A DNA stretch of 64,000 nt, taken from NCBI RefSeq assembly GCF_932526225.1, contig NC_064034.1, forward strand, positions 15,512,887 through 15,576,886, in the 5' to 3' direction. The translations under genes were made by a program, and so were the position numbers. Position 1 is the stretch's first letter; every line of letters starts with the position of its first letter. Below the pieces are notes generated by a model. It was not told where the DNA came from and did not search any database. It worked only from the letters and a program-made list of their open reading frames with translations. The stretch is from Nematostella vectensis. Its lineage: Eukaryota > Cnidaria > Anthozoa > Actiniaria > Edwardsiidae. Below are positions 31,271 to 44,900 of the stretch, piece after piece.

Positions 31271-32881
31271 ATGTCGCAGACTGCTTTAGACAAGTTTGAA
31301 ACTTTAAAGGCAAGAGAGAAAAGTCTTGCTAATATAATCAATGACTTGAAATCTACGCTGAACCAATTGGGTAAAAATGCGGAAAATGCCAAGAAAGAAG
31401 TAGCCAAAGAAGCAGACAAATTGATCTCGTGTATAAATGCAAGCAAGAAGGAGCTTCAATCACGCATAACAACGTTGAAAGACGAATTGGCAAAAGATAT
31501 GAATAAGGAGAAGGCAGAGTTCGAGAAACGTTTAAAGGAGACGAAAAAAGTTCGAGAAGATGCTGCAAAATATATGAACAGTCCTGACTCAAAGTTACAC
31601 GAAGAAATTGTTCGTAAAATATGCGATGATTTTATTAATAACGCAGCCAAAAACTGCCCATCTAAATACGACCCAAGCATACGATTCATTGAAAGCACAG
31701 AAGCCGCAAAACTCAAAGAGGGGAAAATAGGAGTGGTACAGATTATCAAACCGACAGACCCCTGGAAATGCAGCCTTGTGTTGAATAAAGAGTACAAAAC
31801 CGAGGCAGGCGCCATAGCCAAGCTGAATTTGTTTACATATACAGCTGCGGGTGAACCAAGCATTGCCCCTGGAAGCGTAATTGACACGCTTGTCACGCCT
31901 TCCACGAGAGTGACTGATGTTCGAGTAAAAGAGGGGCCGGCGGAGGGTCTGAGCGAGGTTGAGTTCCTCCCCTTAATATCAGGTGAATTTAACGTTGACG
32001 TTCTTGTCCACGGTCTCCATGTCAGTGGTAGCCCCATGAAAGTCAAGGTTCTTCCGCGAGAAATGCGTGTCGTCTCTGAGTTTATCATGAAATGGGGAAA
32101 CACCCCCCCGCTCAGATCACTCAGTGGTATTGCTGTCAACAAGAAATTTACCTTAGTCGCCATTACGGACGATAAACAGCACTGTGTCGCAGTGTTCGAT
32201 AGGAATGGAGCCCTCCTTAACATCATCGGCCATGAGGGCGGAAAGAGAGGATGCTTCAATGATCCTGATGGGATCGCCTTCTTGGACGAGTTCATCATTG
32301 TCGTGGCGGATAAAAATAACCATCGCATGCAGGTGTTTGACACCAGGACCGGGAAAGTATTGAACCAGTTTGGCAAGAGGGGGAAGAAGAAGGGCGCATT
32401 CATGAGTCCTTTGGGGGTACACGTTGACGACAAGGGCCAGATCGTAGTGAGCGATACATACAATGGCAGAATACAAGTGTTTAATTCAAAAGCCGAGTTA
32501 GTAGAAGTGATCGACTTGGCCCAGGTCGTCCCTGACTGTCTTCCGTCACGCACCGTCACGCACAGTGACTTAGTCGTAGTCGCCGACTCGAGAATGCCTG
32601 GCGTGACCCTCTTTAACAAGAAGGATCAGGCAAAGCTTGAGATTGGTCGATCGCGGAGTGGCCCGGATGATGCAACTGTGAATAGCATTGCGATCGATGG
32701 GAATAAAAATCTTGTCGTTTGTTCTAATAGCTTAAGCTGTGTGCAAATGTATACGTTAGAGGGCTTTATCGTCGCCAGGTTTAATGATAAGCGATTCAAG
32801 GCTCAAGACGTGGCCGCATTACCGGATGGACAGATAATGGTCATAGAAAGACGGTCCGCGAGGATATTCGTTATCGAATGA
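31271..32881 (+). CDS. TRIM-like NHL-repeat protein without RING or B-box
   Basis: 536 aa in a single exon from the ATG at 31271. Residues ~5-115 are a Lys/Glu-rich coiled coil (ALDKFETLKAREKSLANII onward) like the BBC region of TRIM proteins. Residues ~168-262 look like a filamin/ABP280 Ig-like domain (AKLNLFTYTAAGEPSIAPG, ISGEFNVDVLVHG, VSGSPMKVKV). Residues ~278-536 are NHL repeats forming a beta-propeller (FNDPDGIAFLDEFIIVVADK, NNHRMQVFDTRTGKVLNQFG, SPLGVHVDDKGQIVVSDTYN).

This is the TRIM2/3/71 order with the RING and B-boxes missing, so no E3 activity of its own is expected. The propeller probably binds RNA or protein. Intronless state suggests an expanded or retrocopied family. The large antisense ORF is a shadow. 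Confidence 0.85.
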   Translation: MSQTALDKFETLKAREKSLANIINDLKSTLNQLGKNAENAKKEVAKEADKLISCINASKKELQSRITTLKDELAKDMNKEKAEFEKRLKETKKVREDAAKYMNSPDSKLHEEIVRKICDDFINNAAKNCPSKYDPSIRFIESTEAAKLKEGKIGVVQIIKPTDPWKCSLVLNKEYKTEAGAIAKLNLFTYTAAGEPSIAPGSVIDTLVTPSTRVTDVRVKEGPAEGLSEVEFLPLISGEFNVDVLVHGLHVSGSPMKVKVLPREMRVVSEFIMKWGNTPPLRSLSGIAVNKKFTLVAITDDKQHCVAVFDRNGALLNIIGHEGGKRGCFNDPDGIAFLDEFIIVVADKNNHRMQVFDTRTGKVLNQFGKRGKKKGAFMSPLGVHVDDKGQIVVSDTYNGRIQVFNSKAELVEVIDLAQVVPDCLPSRTVTHSDLVVVADSRMPGVTLFNKKDQAKLEIGRSRSGPDDATVNSIAIDGNKNLVVCSNSLSCVQMYTLEGFIVARFNDKRFKAQDVAALPDGQIMVIERRSARIFVIE

Positions 32882-33042
32882 ATTCTTTCAGTCAGTGACT
32901 TCTCCACTTCTGCAGTCTTATTTCTAATTTCTATCTAAAAGCGAAAAGAACTCTATGGGCATAGGTCTCCCCCATTCCCATTTTTCCTGGGGGGAAGGGA
33001 TGTAGCGCAAGCAACATTAAGCAGTTTGATTATGCACGTGCC

Positions 33043-33357
33043 CCCCCCCCCCCCCCATATTACCAGTAGGGGCGCGGCTGTGCCCGCCATTGTTTTTTTA
33101 ATGTTTCTTCCCCCCCCCCCCCCCCATCAATAATTCAAGGCTTGCTACGGCTATGGACCAATTTGGTATTTGTTTGCCGGAATATCGTATATATATAAGC
33201 AACTTTTTATTGTATAGACTTATTCTTTTAAAGCTGTCATTTTTCTGAGTGTTGACAAAGAGGTGTGGCGTAGGATAGGAACGGTAGTCTTATCTAATAT
33301 TCCAAAAGCAACCCACAATACAGACTGATATAACAACAACAAAAACAACAACAACAA

Positions 33358-33388
<31 letters not shown>

Positions 33389-33391
33389 AAC

Positions 33392-33427
<36 letters not shown>
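33043..33427. repeat. Poly-C tracts and AAC/AAT microsatellite
   Basis: Cytosine runs at about 33041-33056 and 33110-33125, and a compound (AAC)n-(GAC)n-(AAT)n trinucleotide array at about 33333-33427. Typical low-complexity DNA. The stretch from here to 34230 holds no gene I recognise. Confidence 0.85.
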
Positions 33428-33428
<1 letters not shown>

Positions 33429-34234
33429 GCGAAAAACATGCAATCGCTTTTCAAAAACAGAATCAACTATTACAGAATAATTGCAAATAAGTAGCTTTCA
33501 GATTAAATGAAAGGGAACAAGAACAGAAGAAGATTTTAATAAGGAGTTAACTATAAAGGGTCAAATAAAATGAGTTACACAGCTTAAATTTCGATAAATC
33601 ATTTTTTCTTAGCATTTCTAGGTGTTTTACTTGTATTCACAGTTTTGGTTACTCGCGGAAACGATAGAATCGGAAAGTAAAGAACAGGCCCGTAGCCAGG
33701 ATTTTGAGCGGTGTGGTTCGTTTTTCCATTTCAGAGGACCAAATTTCCGGTAAACCCCTCTCCTCGCCTTATTCAATTAGGTAATCAATCTTGTTTTTAA
33801 AATTTTATTAATAGGGAGCTTTTTAACATATAGCGATAATTATAAAGATAATTATTATAAAAAGGTTTTTATAGTCATTTTAAAGACATATTGATATGCA
33901 CGGTATATCTTCAGCCAAACGTTAAATAGCTTTGTTTGTTATAAGCAGAAACAAGGATTTATATGTCAAACAAATACCGTTGACCGTTTACCATGTGTAA
34001 ATGTTGTTAAAATAGCTTGGACTATTTAAACCCTCACTCGAGTCTGGGGTTACGACTTTTTATAGTAGAATAGACTGAATAGAAGTTGTGTGTAGGCTGC
34101 TTTTTCGTTGTTTGCTAGCTTGCAGACAGAGAGTACCAGGCATGTACTGCAGAGTATATAGAAAATAGCACCCCTCCATCTTCTCTTGCAGAGGCTGGTG
34201 GTATCCCCCCTCTTATCTAAAGGATGATATGGTG
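33428..34234. other. No gene recognised
   Basis: AT-rich, with a short segment GGCCCGTAGCCAGGATTTTG near 33687 that resembles the end of a common cnidarian repeat (compare the AGGCCCGTACCCAGG at about 9080). Confidence 0.35.
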
Positions 34235-34612
34235 CCACATAGTACCCTCCCCCCAGAGGTGTGTGTTGCCACATAGTACCCTCCCCCAGAGGTGCGTGTT
34301 GCCACATAGTACCCTCCCCCCAGAGGTGTGTGTTGCCACATAGTACCCTCCCCCAGAGGTGCGTGTTGCCACATAGTACCCTCCCCCCAGAGGTGTGTGT
34401 TGCCACATAGTACCCTCCCCCAGAGGTGCGTGTTGCCACATAGTACCCTCCCCCCAGAGGGTGTGTGTTGCCACATAGTACCCTCCCCCCAGAGGTGCGT
34501 GTTGCCACATAGTACCCTCCCCCCAGAGGGTGTGTGTTGCCAGTACCCTCCCCCCCAGAGGTGTGTGGTGCCACATAGTACCCTCCCCCAGAGGTGTGTG
34601 GTGGCACATTGT
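34235..34612. repeat. Minisatellite, 33-35-bp unit, about 11 copies
   Basis: Units with core CCACATAGTACCCTCCCCC followed by AGAGGTGTGTGTTG repeat about every 33-35 bp, with alternation of GTGTGT and GCGTGT variants. Because unit length varies, the long ORFs seen on both strands are artefacts. Confidence 0.9.
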
Positions 34613-37971
<3,359 letters not shown>

Positions 37972-38990
37972 TGAAAAATCTCAATATTCAGAAAATATCC
38001 CCGTCAATGTACTTAGGATTTATAAAGTTTTGGATTGTAGTAATGGTATTTTTGAGAACTGAATTCGGCCGTTTTATATTATTTTATACACAACTATGTA
38101 GCTATCTCGAAAGGCCTAAGGTTCTAGGAGTTTTTATATTATACATATATATATATATATATATTTAGGAGCTGTATATTTTTCAATGTTTTTAACTATA
38201 CTTCTTTGTGTAAACATAGTCTTTGTGTTGATTTCCTAAAACAACACACGTCACTTGATCTTCTGTCAGACCCGTGATTTGTGTGTAAATAGCTAAACAT
38301 GGAACGAAAGGTCACTGGTTATAGACTATACAATTCGCATCAATGGATCGATTTCAATCGATTTAAATTATTGAATAATTGTATCTGTTCAAGTTGATAA
38401 AGAACTCGAAGCTACTGGTGTAGTAAAATGTCATTTAATAAATACTTTTTTACCGTGAACATTGCCGGTTCAATTGTGTTGTGTTGTTTAATTGTGTTGT
38501 TTGAAAGGTCACAAGCTCGTCAGTTTTACTCCACTATCGAAACGCCACACAGGCTTGTCCAGGCAAAGATACATCAAACCTCTCAGCACTAAACCTCGTG
38601 ATAACAACAATTACTTAGCTTCGACAGACGTTAGGAAAAAAGAAAACAAGGTTTCATTACGGAGGTACACAAGACCACCCTCTATTAATCGACCACATTC
38701 TGCGACCACTCGCTATCAAGCGATCACTGCACAAGCGACCACTGCCGCCAGGGTGGGACTATGACCGTTCCCCGCTGGTTTGAGAACATTGGGAATCATG
38801 GCGCGCAAAGAGACGACCAGCATTGGCCGTTGCGCGTACGAAACCATGACATTTCCGAATAACTCAAAATAAGAGCAGGCTATGTGATAATCAACAGGGA
38901 TTTATTTTACTTTCCGTGTGCCAATGAGACCCACTATGGACTTGCATCTTGACAGGGCGGTTACCGTAATTATTCGAATAAGCTTATTTA
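37972..38990 (+). other. KLF 3' UTR and downstream DNA
   Basis: An (AT)n microsatellite lies at about 38143-38164 and an AATAAA polyadenylation signal at about 38436. Beyond it nothing recognised. Confidence 0.5.
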
Positions 38991-39720
38991 CTTTTTCTCG
39001 GTAAACAGCGAGAAATACCGAGTGAACATAGCGATAAATACCGGGTAAAAGAATAGCGAATAACACTGGTAAACAGCGAAAAATACCGGGTAAAAACAGC
39101 GAAAAACACTGCTGGTAAACATAGCGAGAAACACCGGGTGAACATTGCGATAAATACCTGGTAAAAACATAGCGAAAAACACTGGTAAACATAGAGAAAA
39201 CACCGGGTGAACATAGCGAGAAACACCGTGTGAACATAGCTAAAAATACCGGGTAAAAACATAGCGAGAAACACTGCTGGTATATGGCTTAAAACAACTG
39301 GTGAACATAGCGAAAAACACCAGGTTAAACATAACGAAAAACACCGGGTAAACGTAGCGAATAATACCGGGCGAACGTAGCGAATAACACCGGGTAATCA
39401 TAGCGAAAAACACCGGGCGAGCATAGAGAAAACCACCGGGTAAAAACAGAGAAAAACACTGGGTAAAAAAAGCGAAAATCACTGGGTAAACATAGCGAAA
39501 AACACCTGGTGAACATAGCGAAAAACACCAGGTAAACATAGCGAAAAACACCGAATAAACGTAGCGAATAACACCGGGTAATTATAGCAAAAAGCACCGG
39601 GTAATAATAGTGAAAACCACCGGGGTAAACATAGCTAAAAACACCGGGCGAACATAGCGAAAAGCACCGGGTAAACATAGCGAAAAACACCGGGTAAACA
39701 GAGCGAAAAACACCAGGTGT
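38990..39720. repeat. Diverged satellite block, unit about 23 bp (GCGAAAAACACC type)
   Basis: Degenerate tandem units built on AACATAGCGAAAAACACCGG, with variable length and many substitutions. It is the older, more diverged relative of the block at 40381-41472. The ORFs across it on the - strand encode only the repeat. Confidence 0.85.
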
Positions 39721-39834
39721 AACAGTCGATTTGTTTAGGCCAGGAGATCCGTTCCGGCCGGAACTGTTTCACTAGGATTTTCGTTTCGGGCACATAACAT
39801 TCCAGGATTTAGCGCTCTGGCCACCTCTAACACA

Positions 39835-40200
39835 CATGACCCGTCAATCAAAATACGTGAAGTCATCAATCACGTGACCTGGGAGGAAAACCTTAATATC
39901 TCCAAGGTATTTAGCGCTTTCACCACTAAACTCGTAAACAATAACATTTGGGATGCAACAAACATGACCCGTCAATCAAAATACGTGAAGTCATCAATCA
40001 CGTGACCTGGGAGAAAAACCTTAATATCTCCAAGGCATTTAGCGCTTTCACCACTAAACTCGTAAACAATAAAATTTGAAATGCAACAAACATGACCCGT
40101 CAATCAAAATACATAACGTCATCAATCACGTGACCTGGAAGGGAAACGCTTATATCTCCAAGGCATGTAGCGCTTTGACCACCAAACTTGTAAACGGTAT
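39835..40200. repeat. 128-bp tandem repeat, about 2.9 copies
   Basis: Starts at 39835, 39963 and 40091 (128-bp period). Each unit has CATGACCCGTCAATCAAAAT, a CACGTG E-box within TCATCAATCACGTGACCTGG, and AATATCTCCAAGG. It separates the two 23-bp satellite blocks. Confidence 0.85.
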
Positions 40201-40239
40201 TACATGGTAAACATAGCAAAAAACAACAGGTTAACAGCG

Positions 40240-40380
40240 AAAACACCAGTGCCGGATTCCTTGAAAGCAGGTTAACGCTAACCCAGAGTTAAATACGGTT
40301 GTTATCCAATCAAATGTCTCGATAACCATATTTATCCGTGGATAAGCGCTAACATACTTTCTAGGAACCCGGCCCAGGCA
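40240..40380. mobile_element. Small palindromic MITE between satellite blocks
   Basis: GTTAACGCTAACCCAGAGTT near 40271 pairs imperfectly with GGATAAGCGCTAAC near 40340. The ends carry CCGGATTCCTTGAAAG and CTTTCTAGGAACCCGG, also inverted. This matches a common foldback repeat in cnidarians. Confidence 0.5.
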
Positions 40381-41472
40381 AATATAGCGAAAAACACCGG
40401 GTAAACATAGCAGAAAACGCCGGGGGAACATAGCGGAAAATACAGGGTAAACATAGCGGAAAACACCGGGTAAACATAGCGGAAAACACCGGGTGAACAG
40501 CGGAAACACCGTGTGAACATGGAGGAAAACACCGGGTGAACATAGCGGAAAACACCGGGTGAACATAGCGGAAAACACCGGGTGAACATAGCGGAAAACG
40601 CCGGGTGAACATAGCGGAAAACACCGGGTGAACATAGCGGAAAACACCGGGTGAACATAGCGGAAAACGCCGGGTGAACATAGCGGAAAACGCCGGGTGA
40701 ACATAGATGAAAACACCGGGTGAACATAGCGGAAAACACCGGATAAACATAGCAGAAAACGCCGGGTGAACATAGCGGAAAATACCGGGTGAACATAGCG
40801 GAAAGCACCGGGTGAACATAGCGGAAATCGCCGGGTGAACAGCGGAAACACCGGGTGAACATAGCGGAAAACACCGGCTGAACATAGCAGAAAACGCCGG
40901 TGGATCATAGCGGAAAACACCGGGTGAACATAGCGGAAAACACCGGGTGAACATAGCGGAATACACCGGGTGAACATAGCAGAAAACGCCGGGTGAACAT
41001 AGCGGAAAATACCGGGTGAACATAGCGTAAACACCGGGTGAACATAGCGTAAACACCGGGTGAACATAGCGTAAACACCGGGTGAATATAGCGGAAAACA
41101 CCGGCTGAACATAGCGGAAAACACCGGGTGAACATAGCGGAAAACACCGGGTGAACATAGCAGAAAACGTCGGGGGAACATAGCGGAAAATACCGGGTGA
41201 ACATAGCGAAAAACACCGGGAAACATAGCGGAAAACGCCGGGGGAACATAGCGGAAAATACCAGGTGAACATAGCGGAAAACCCCGGGCTAAACATAGCG
41301 GAAAACACCGGGTGAACATAGCGGAAAACACCGGGTGAACATAGCAGAAAACGCCGGGTGAACATAGCGGAAAATACCGGGTGAACATAGCGGAAAACAC
41401 CGGGTGAACATAGCGGAAAACACCGGGTGAACATAGCGGAAAACACCGGGTGAACATAGCGGAAAACACCAA
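40381..41472. repeat. 23-bp satellite, about 47 units (GCGGAAAACACC type)
   Basis: Unit GGGTGAACATAGCGGAAAACACC (23 bp). Main variants are GCC for ACC, TACC, and CATAGCAG. The reverse strand has no stop in any frame of the unit and 23 is not a multiple of 3, so all three - frames stay open for up to 1.2 kb, giving nominal ORFs of 413 and 377 codons with a 23-residue period. I treat it as non-coding. Confidence 0.9.
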
Positions 41473-41992
41473 GTAAGCGCCTGCAAGCAGGCAACTCCCA
41501 AAGGTCTCTAACGCAGAAGATTTAAGTTTCTTCTTCGTTTTTAAGGTGTCTTTTTCAGGGTCGTGTGCTGGGGCGTATTACTAAAGCAATGAACATGCCT
41601 GTCCAATGGCGAGACATAAGTGTTGTTTATTAATATTGTTCATTAATAAATAAGTATGCCTTGTCTATTCGTGTTTTTTCTCCGTTTTCCAAGTGTCCTC
41701 GTGAACAGCGAATGCTGGTGAGAATGGCCGACCAGTCGCAGGAACGAGTTTTTCCCAATACTCTCGAGTAGCCCTGAAACATGACAAACTGGCTCAAATA
41801 ACCCAATTCGCCACTGAGGCCAAAACACAAATCGAATAACGCTGAAAGCCACAAAAGTGCCATGGTACGGAAGATAGAAAAAAAAGGGCAAAGCACAGGG
41901 GGCAGGTGCATAGTACGACTTGTCTAGAGTTATCTTTATACAGGAGATACGATAATTTATGGTAAAAGTTCTGAAGATCGGAATACATGTTC
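41473..41992. other. Downstream of BHMT; no gene recognised
   Basis: Presumably contains the BHMT 3' UTR (- strand). ORFs on the - strand run through the last BHMT exon in wrong frames. Confidence 0.4.
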
Positions 41993-44900
41993 TCACCTCC
42001 GGGCGACTTGAGCTTCGGCGTGATGGACCAAGGCCTCCCCCCATAGGCAACTCTTGTCACTGCCCGGTGGTAATCGTCCTCGCTCTTTTGACAGCTGCAA
42101 CAATAGGATGTTCGCATGTTTAGCAAAATAAGAAGTACTTAAACACCCTGGGCCTGGTTCAGATTTGATTTCCTCTTTTTGCCTTAGTTTTTTTTTTAGA
42201 AAACTCTAATTTTAGGGGAAAACGAGTGGAGTAAACTCTCCGCAAGAGAGTATCAGTAGTATCATACTGTTTGCTGTCCGCTAACTGGCAGGGGCGGGAC
42301 CTAGCTTTTCGCTATAGGTAGGGGGTGGGGGGGGGTTGGCTCAGTGACAAATGGGGGAGGGTTATTTTTTTTGTTACATATGGAAATCCGGTAGCCCAAA
42401 GGGGGGGGGGGGGGTGAACCTCGTAAACCCTTCCCTTGGATCAGCTACTGCTGACACTCCCGTAAGAGGACAGCTTTACTTCCGAACAACTTTTAAGATA
42501 CCCGTTTTGACGTCTTCTACAAACTCACTGTATCTGTATCAAACAATACATTACTCCAAAATTCAACTATGATTTTTTTTAATGTAGGGTACATGTGACA
42601 GGGATACCCACCTCTTCAGCTAGTGCCCTGATGTGACAGGGATACCCACCTCCTCAGCTAGTGCCCTGATGTGACAGGGATACCCACCTCTCCAGCTAGA
42701 GCCCTGATGTGACAGGGATACCCACCTCTCCAGCTAGAGCCCTGATGTGACAGGGATACCCACCTCTTCAGCTAGTGCCCTGATGTCACAGGGATACCCA
42801 CCTCTTCAGCTAGTGCCCTGATGTGACAGGGATACCCACCTCTTCAGCAAGTGCCCTGATGTCACAGGGATACCCACCTCTTCAGCAAGTGCCCTGATGT
42901 GACAGGGATACCCACCTCCTCAGCTAGTGCCCTGATGTGACAGGGATACTCACCTCTTCAGCTAGAGCCCTGATGTCACAGGGATACTCACCTCTTCAGC
43001 TAGAGCCCTGATGTGACAGGGATACCCACCTCCTCAGCTAGTGCCCTGATGTGACAGGGATACTCACCTCTTCAGCTAGTGCCCTGATGTGACAGGGATA
43101 CCCACCTCCTCAGCTAGTGCCCTGATGTGACAGGGATACTCACCTTTTCAGCTAGTGCCCTGATGTGACTGGGATACCCACCTCTTTAGCAATTGCCCTG
43201 ATGTCACAGGGATACCCACCCCTTTAGCTAGTGCCCTGATGTGACAGGTATACCCACCTCCTCAGCTAGTGCCCTGATGTGACAGGGATACCCACCTCTT
43301 CAGCTAGTGCCCTGATGTGACAGGGATACCCACCTCTTCAGCTAGTGCCCTGATGTGGTAGGGATACCCACCTCCTCAGCTAGTGTCCTGATGTTACAGG
43401 GATACCCACCTCTTCAGCTAGTGCCCTGATGTGACAGGGATACCCACCTCTTCAGCTAGTGCCCTGATGTGGTAGGGTTCAAATCCGCAGCAACCTCCTA
43501 TGTATCGAACACCCATATTGTAAGCCTTACGTGCAAACTTGTGGGCCTCAATTCTCGTCAGTACTCTAGGCTCAAGAGCTAGCAGATTAATGAATAACAA
43601 AGTTAGTTTTTCTACAGGTTTAAGTATGGATCAAGGGGGGGATTGGGTGATTGTTACCATTTCTAGTAACTGTTCTTAATTATCCACCCTTTTTATTGTT
43701 ATAATACCCATCTTTTTAGAAGTCTTACTCCACTAGTTAGCTTGCCAGGAGTCTTTCATCCATTTAGCCCAATAATGGAACTATAACTCAACACACCTAA
43801 AGTACATTCTGGAATACTAGTGAAGCCTGATGGACCAGCGTCTGGACACCAATATCCCAGGGGCTGGACCATCCAGTGAGTTTTCAGCCCTTCCCTTTGG
43901 ATGGCCTCTTGCATCAGGGCGATAGTATCCAGGCTCCGCTCTGGGTCGAATCGGCAATTCACTCCTATAATATCTGCACCTAGAAAATTTAACAACAACA
44001 AAATCAAGCCTATGTAGCTATAGCAACAAAGCCACATGAGAATCACACTCTTAACTAGGGGAACCTCCTACCTTATGTTATCCCATTGTATCTCTTAGTG
44101 CATTGATGTTATTAAGGTTGTTTACCATTTAATTGGAAATTCTGGTAATTCTGGATTTTTTTGTAAATGGAAAAAATCCCACAAGGGTTAATTTCAGAAA
44201 ATTGCATACCATTTGCAGTTTTCATAAAATATTTGACCAAGGCCCCCATCGGCCACTATTCCCCAGGACCCAAAAAGTAGAATTCCTAGGTACAGAAGTA
44301 AATGGTACATAAGTCACTCCGGAAATTCTGGAATATAGGAAACTTCCTCTTACCATTATGACAACCACAACACAGAGAAAACCATACCAAACCCTTTCTA
44401 CTGTGATACTAGCATGTTGGGCAGTTCTGCCCTCATTATCATATAGTACCCCCATCCCAACTTGGTTGAAGCCCCAACAAACACAATACTTCTGCCATCT
44501 TATCTGGGGGGACATACACCCTGAGTAACAACAACAGCTCACCTGCACGAACCAATCTAACAGCACATTCTCCTGGCAACACACCATGACGATCACCCTC
44601 ACGACTTATTGCCATGGTAACAGCCACAGGTTTCCCACTTTCCTTCATCACTTCAACCATCCATTCAGCCTCTTGGACATGTGAGATGTACTTTAGGAAC
44701 AATTGGGAAAACTGTTAATTTATGCTTCAGTTTAATTCTTACCTACTCCCTTACTTTCACTCACATTTTTAGTGCAGAATTAGCTCTGCATTACTAGCTT
44801 GTTATCTTTTTTTGTTAAAGCTGTTAGTTTGCAACTAGCAGCAAATCTTATTTTATGGGTAAGGGGTAGTTTATCCTATAAATTTATCCTCCAATAAATA

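Noticed and set aside
31456..32619. 387-codon antisense ORF
   Set aside because: Antisense shadow of the NHL gene, whose sense frame has clear domains.
40231..41494. Long - strand ORFs of 413, 377 and 180 codons
   Set aside because: They are read-through of a 23-bp satellite whose unit lacks stops on that strand; three frames are open at once, so coding is not supported.
41794..42126. 110-codon - strand ORF as a separate gene
   Set aside because: It covers the last BHMT exon in the wrong frame; the phase-0 frame beginning after the acceptor at 42095 matches the BHMT C-terminal region.
42590..43447. Regular repeats considered as a CRISPR array
   Set aside because: No unique spacers; units are contiguous copies of an exon-intron border in a eukaryotic gene.
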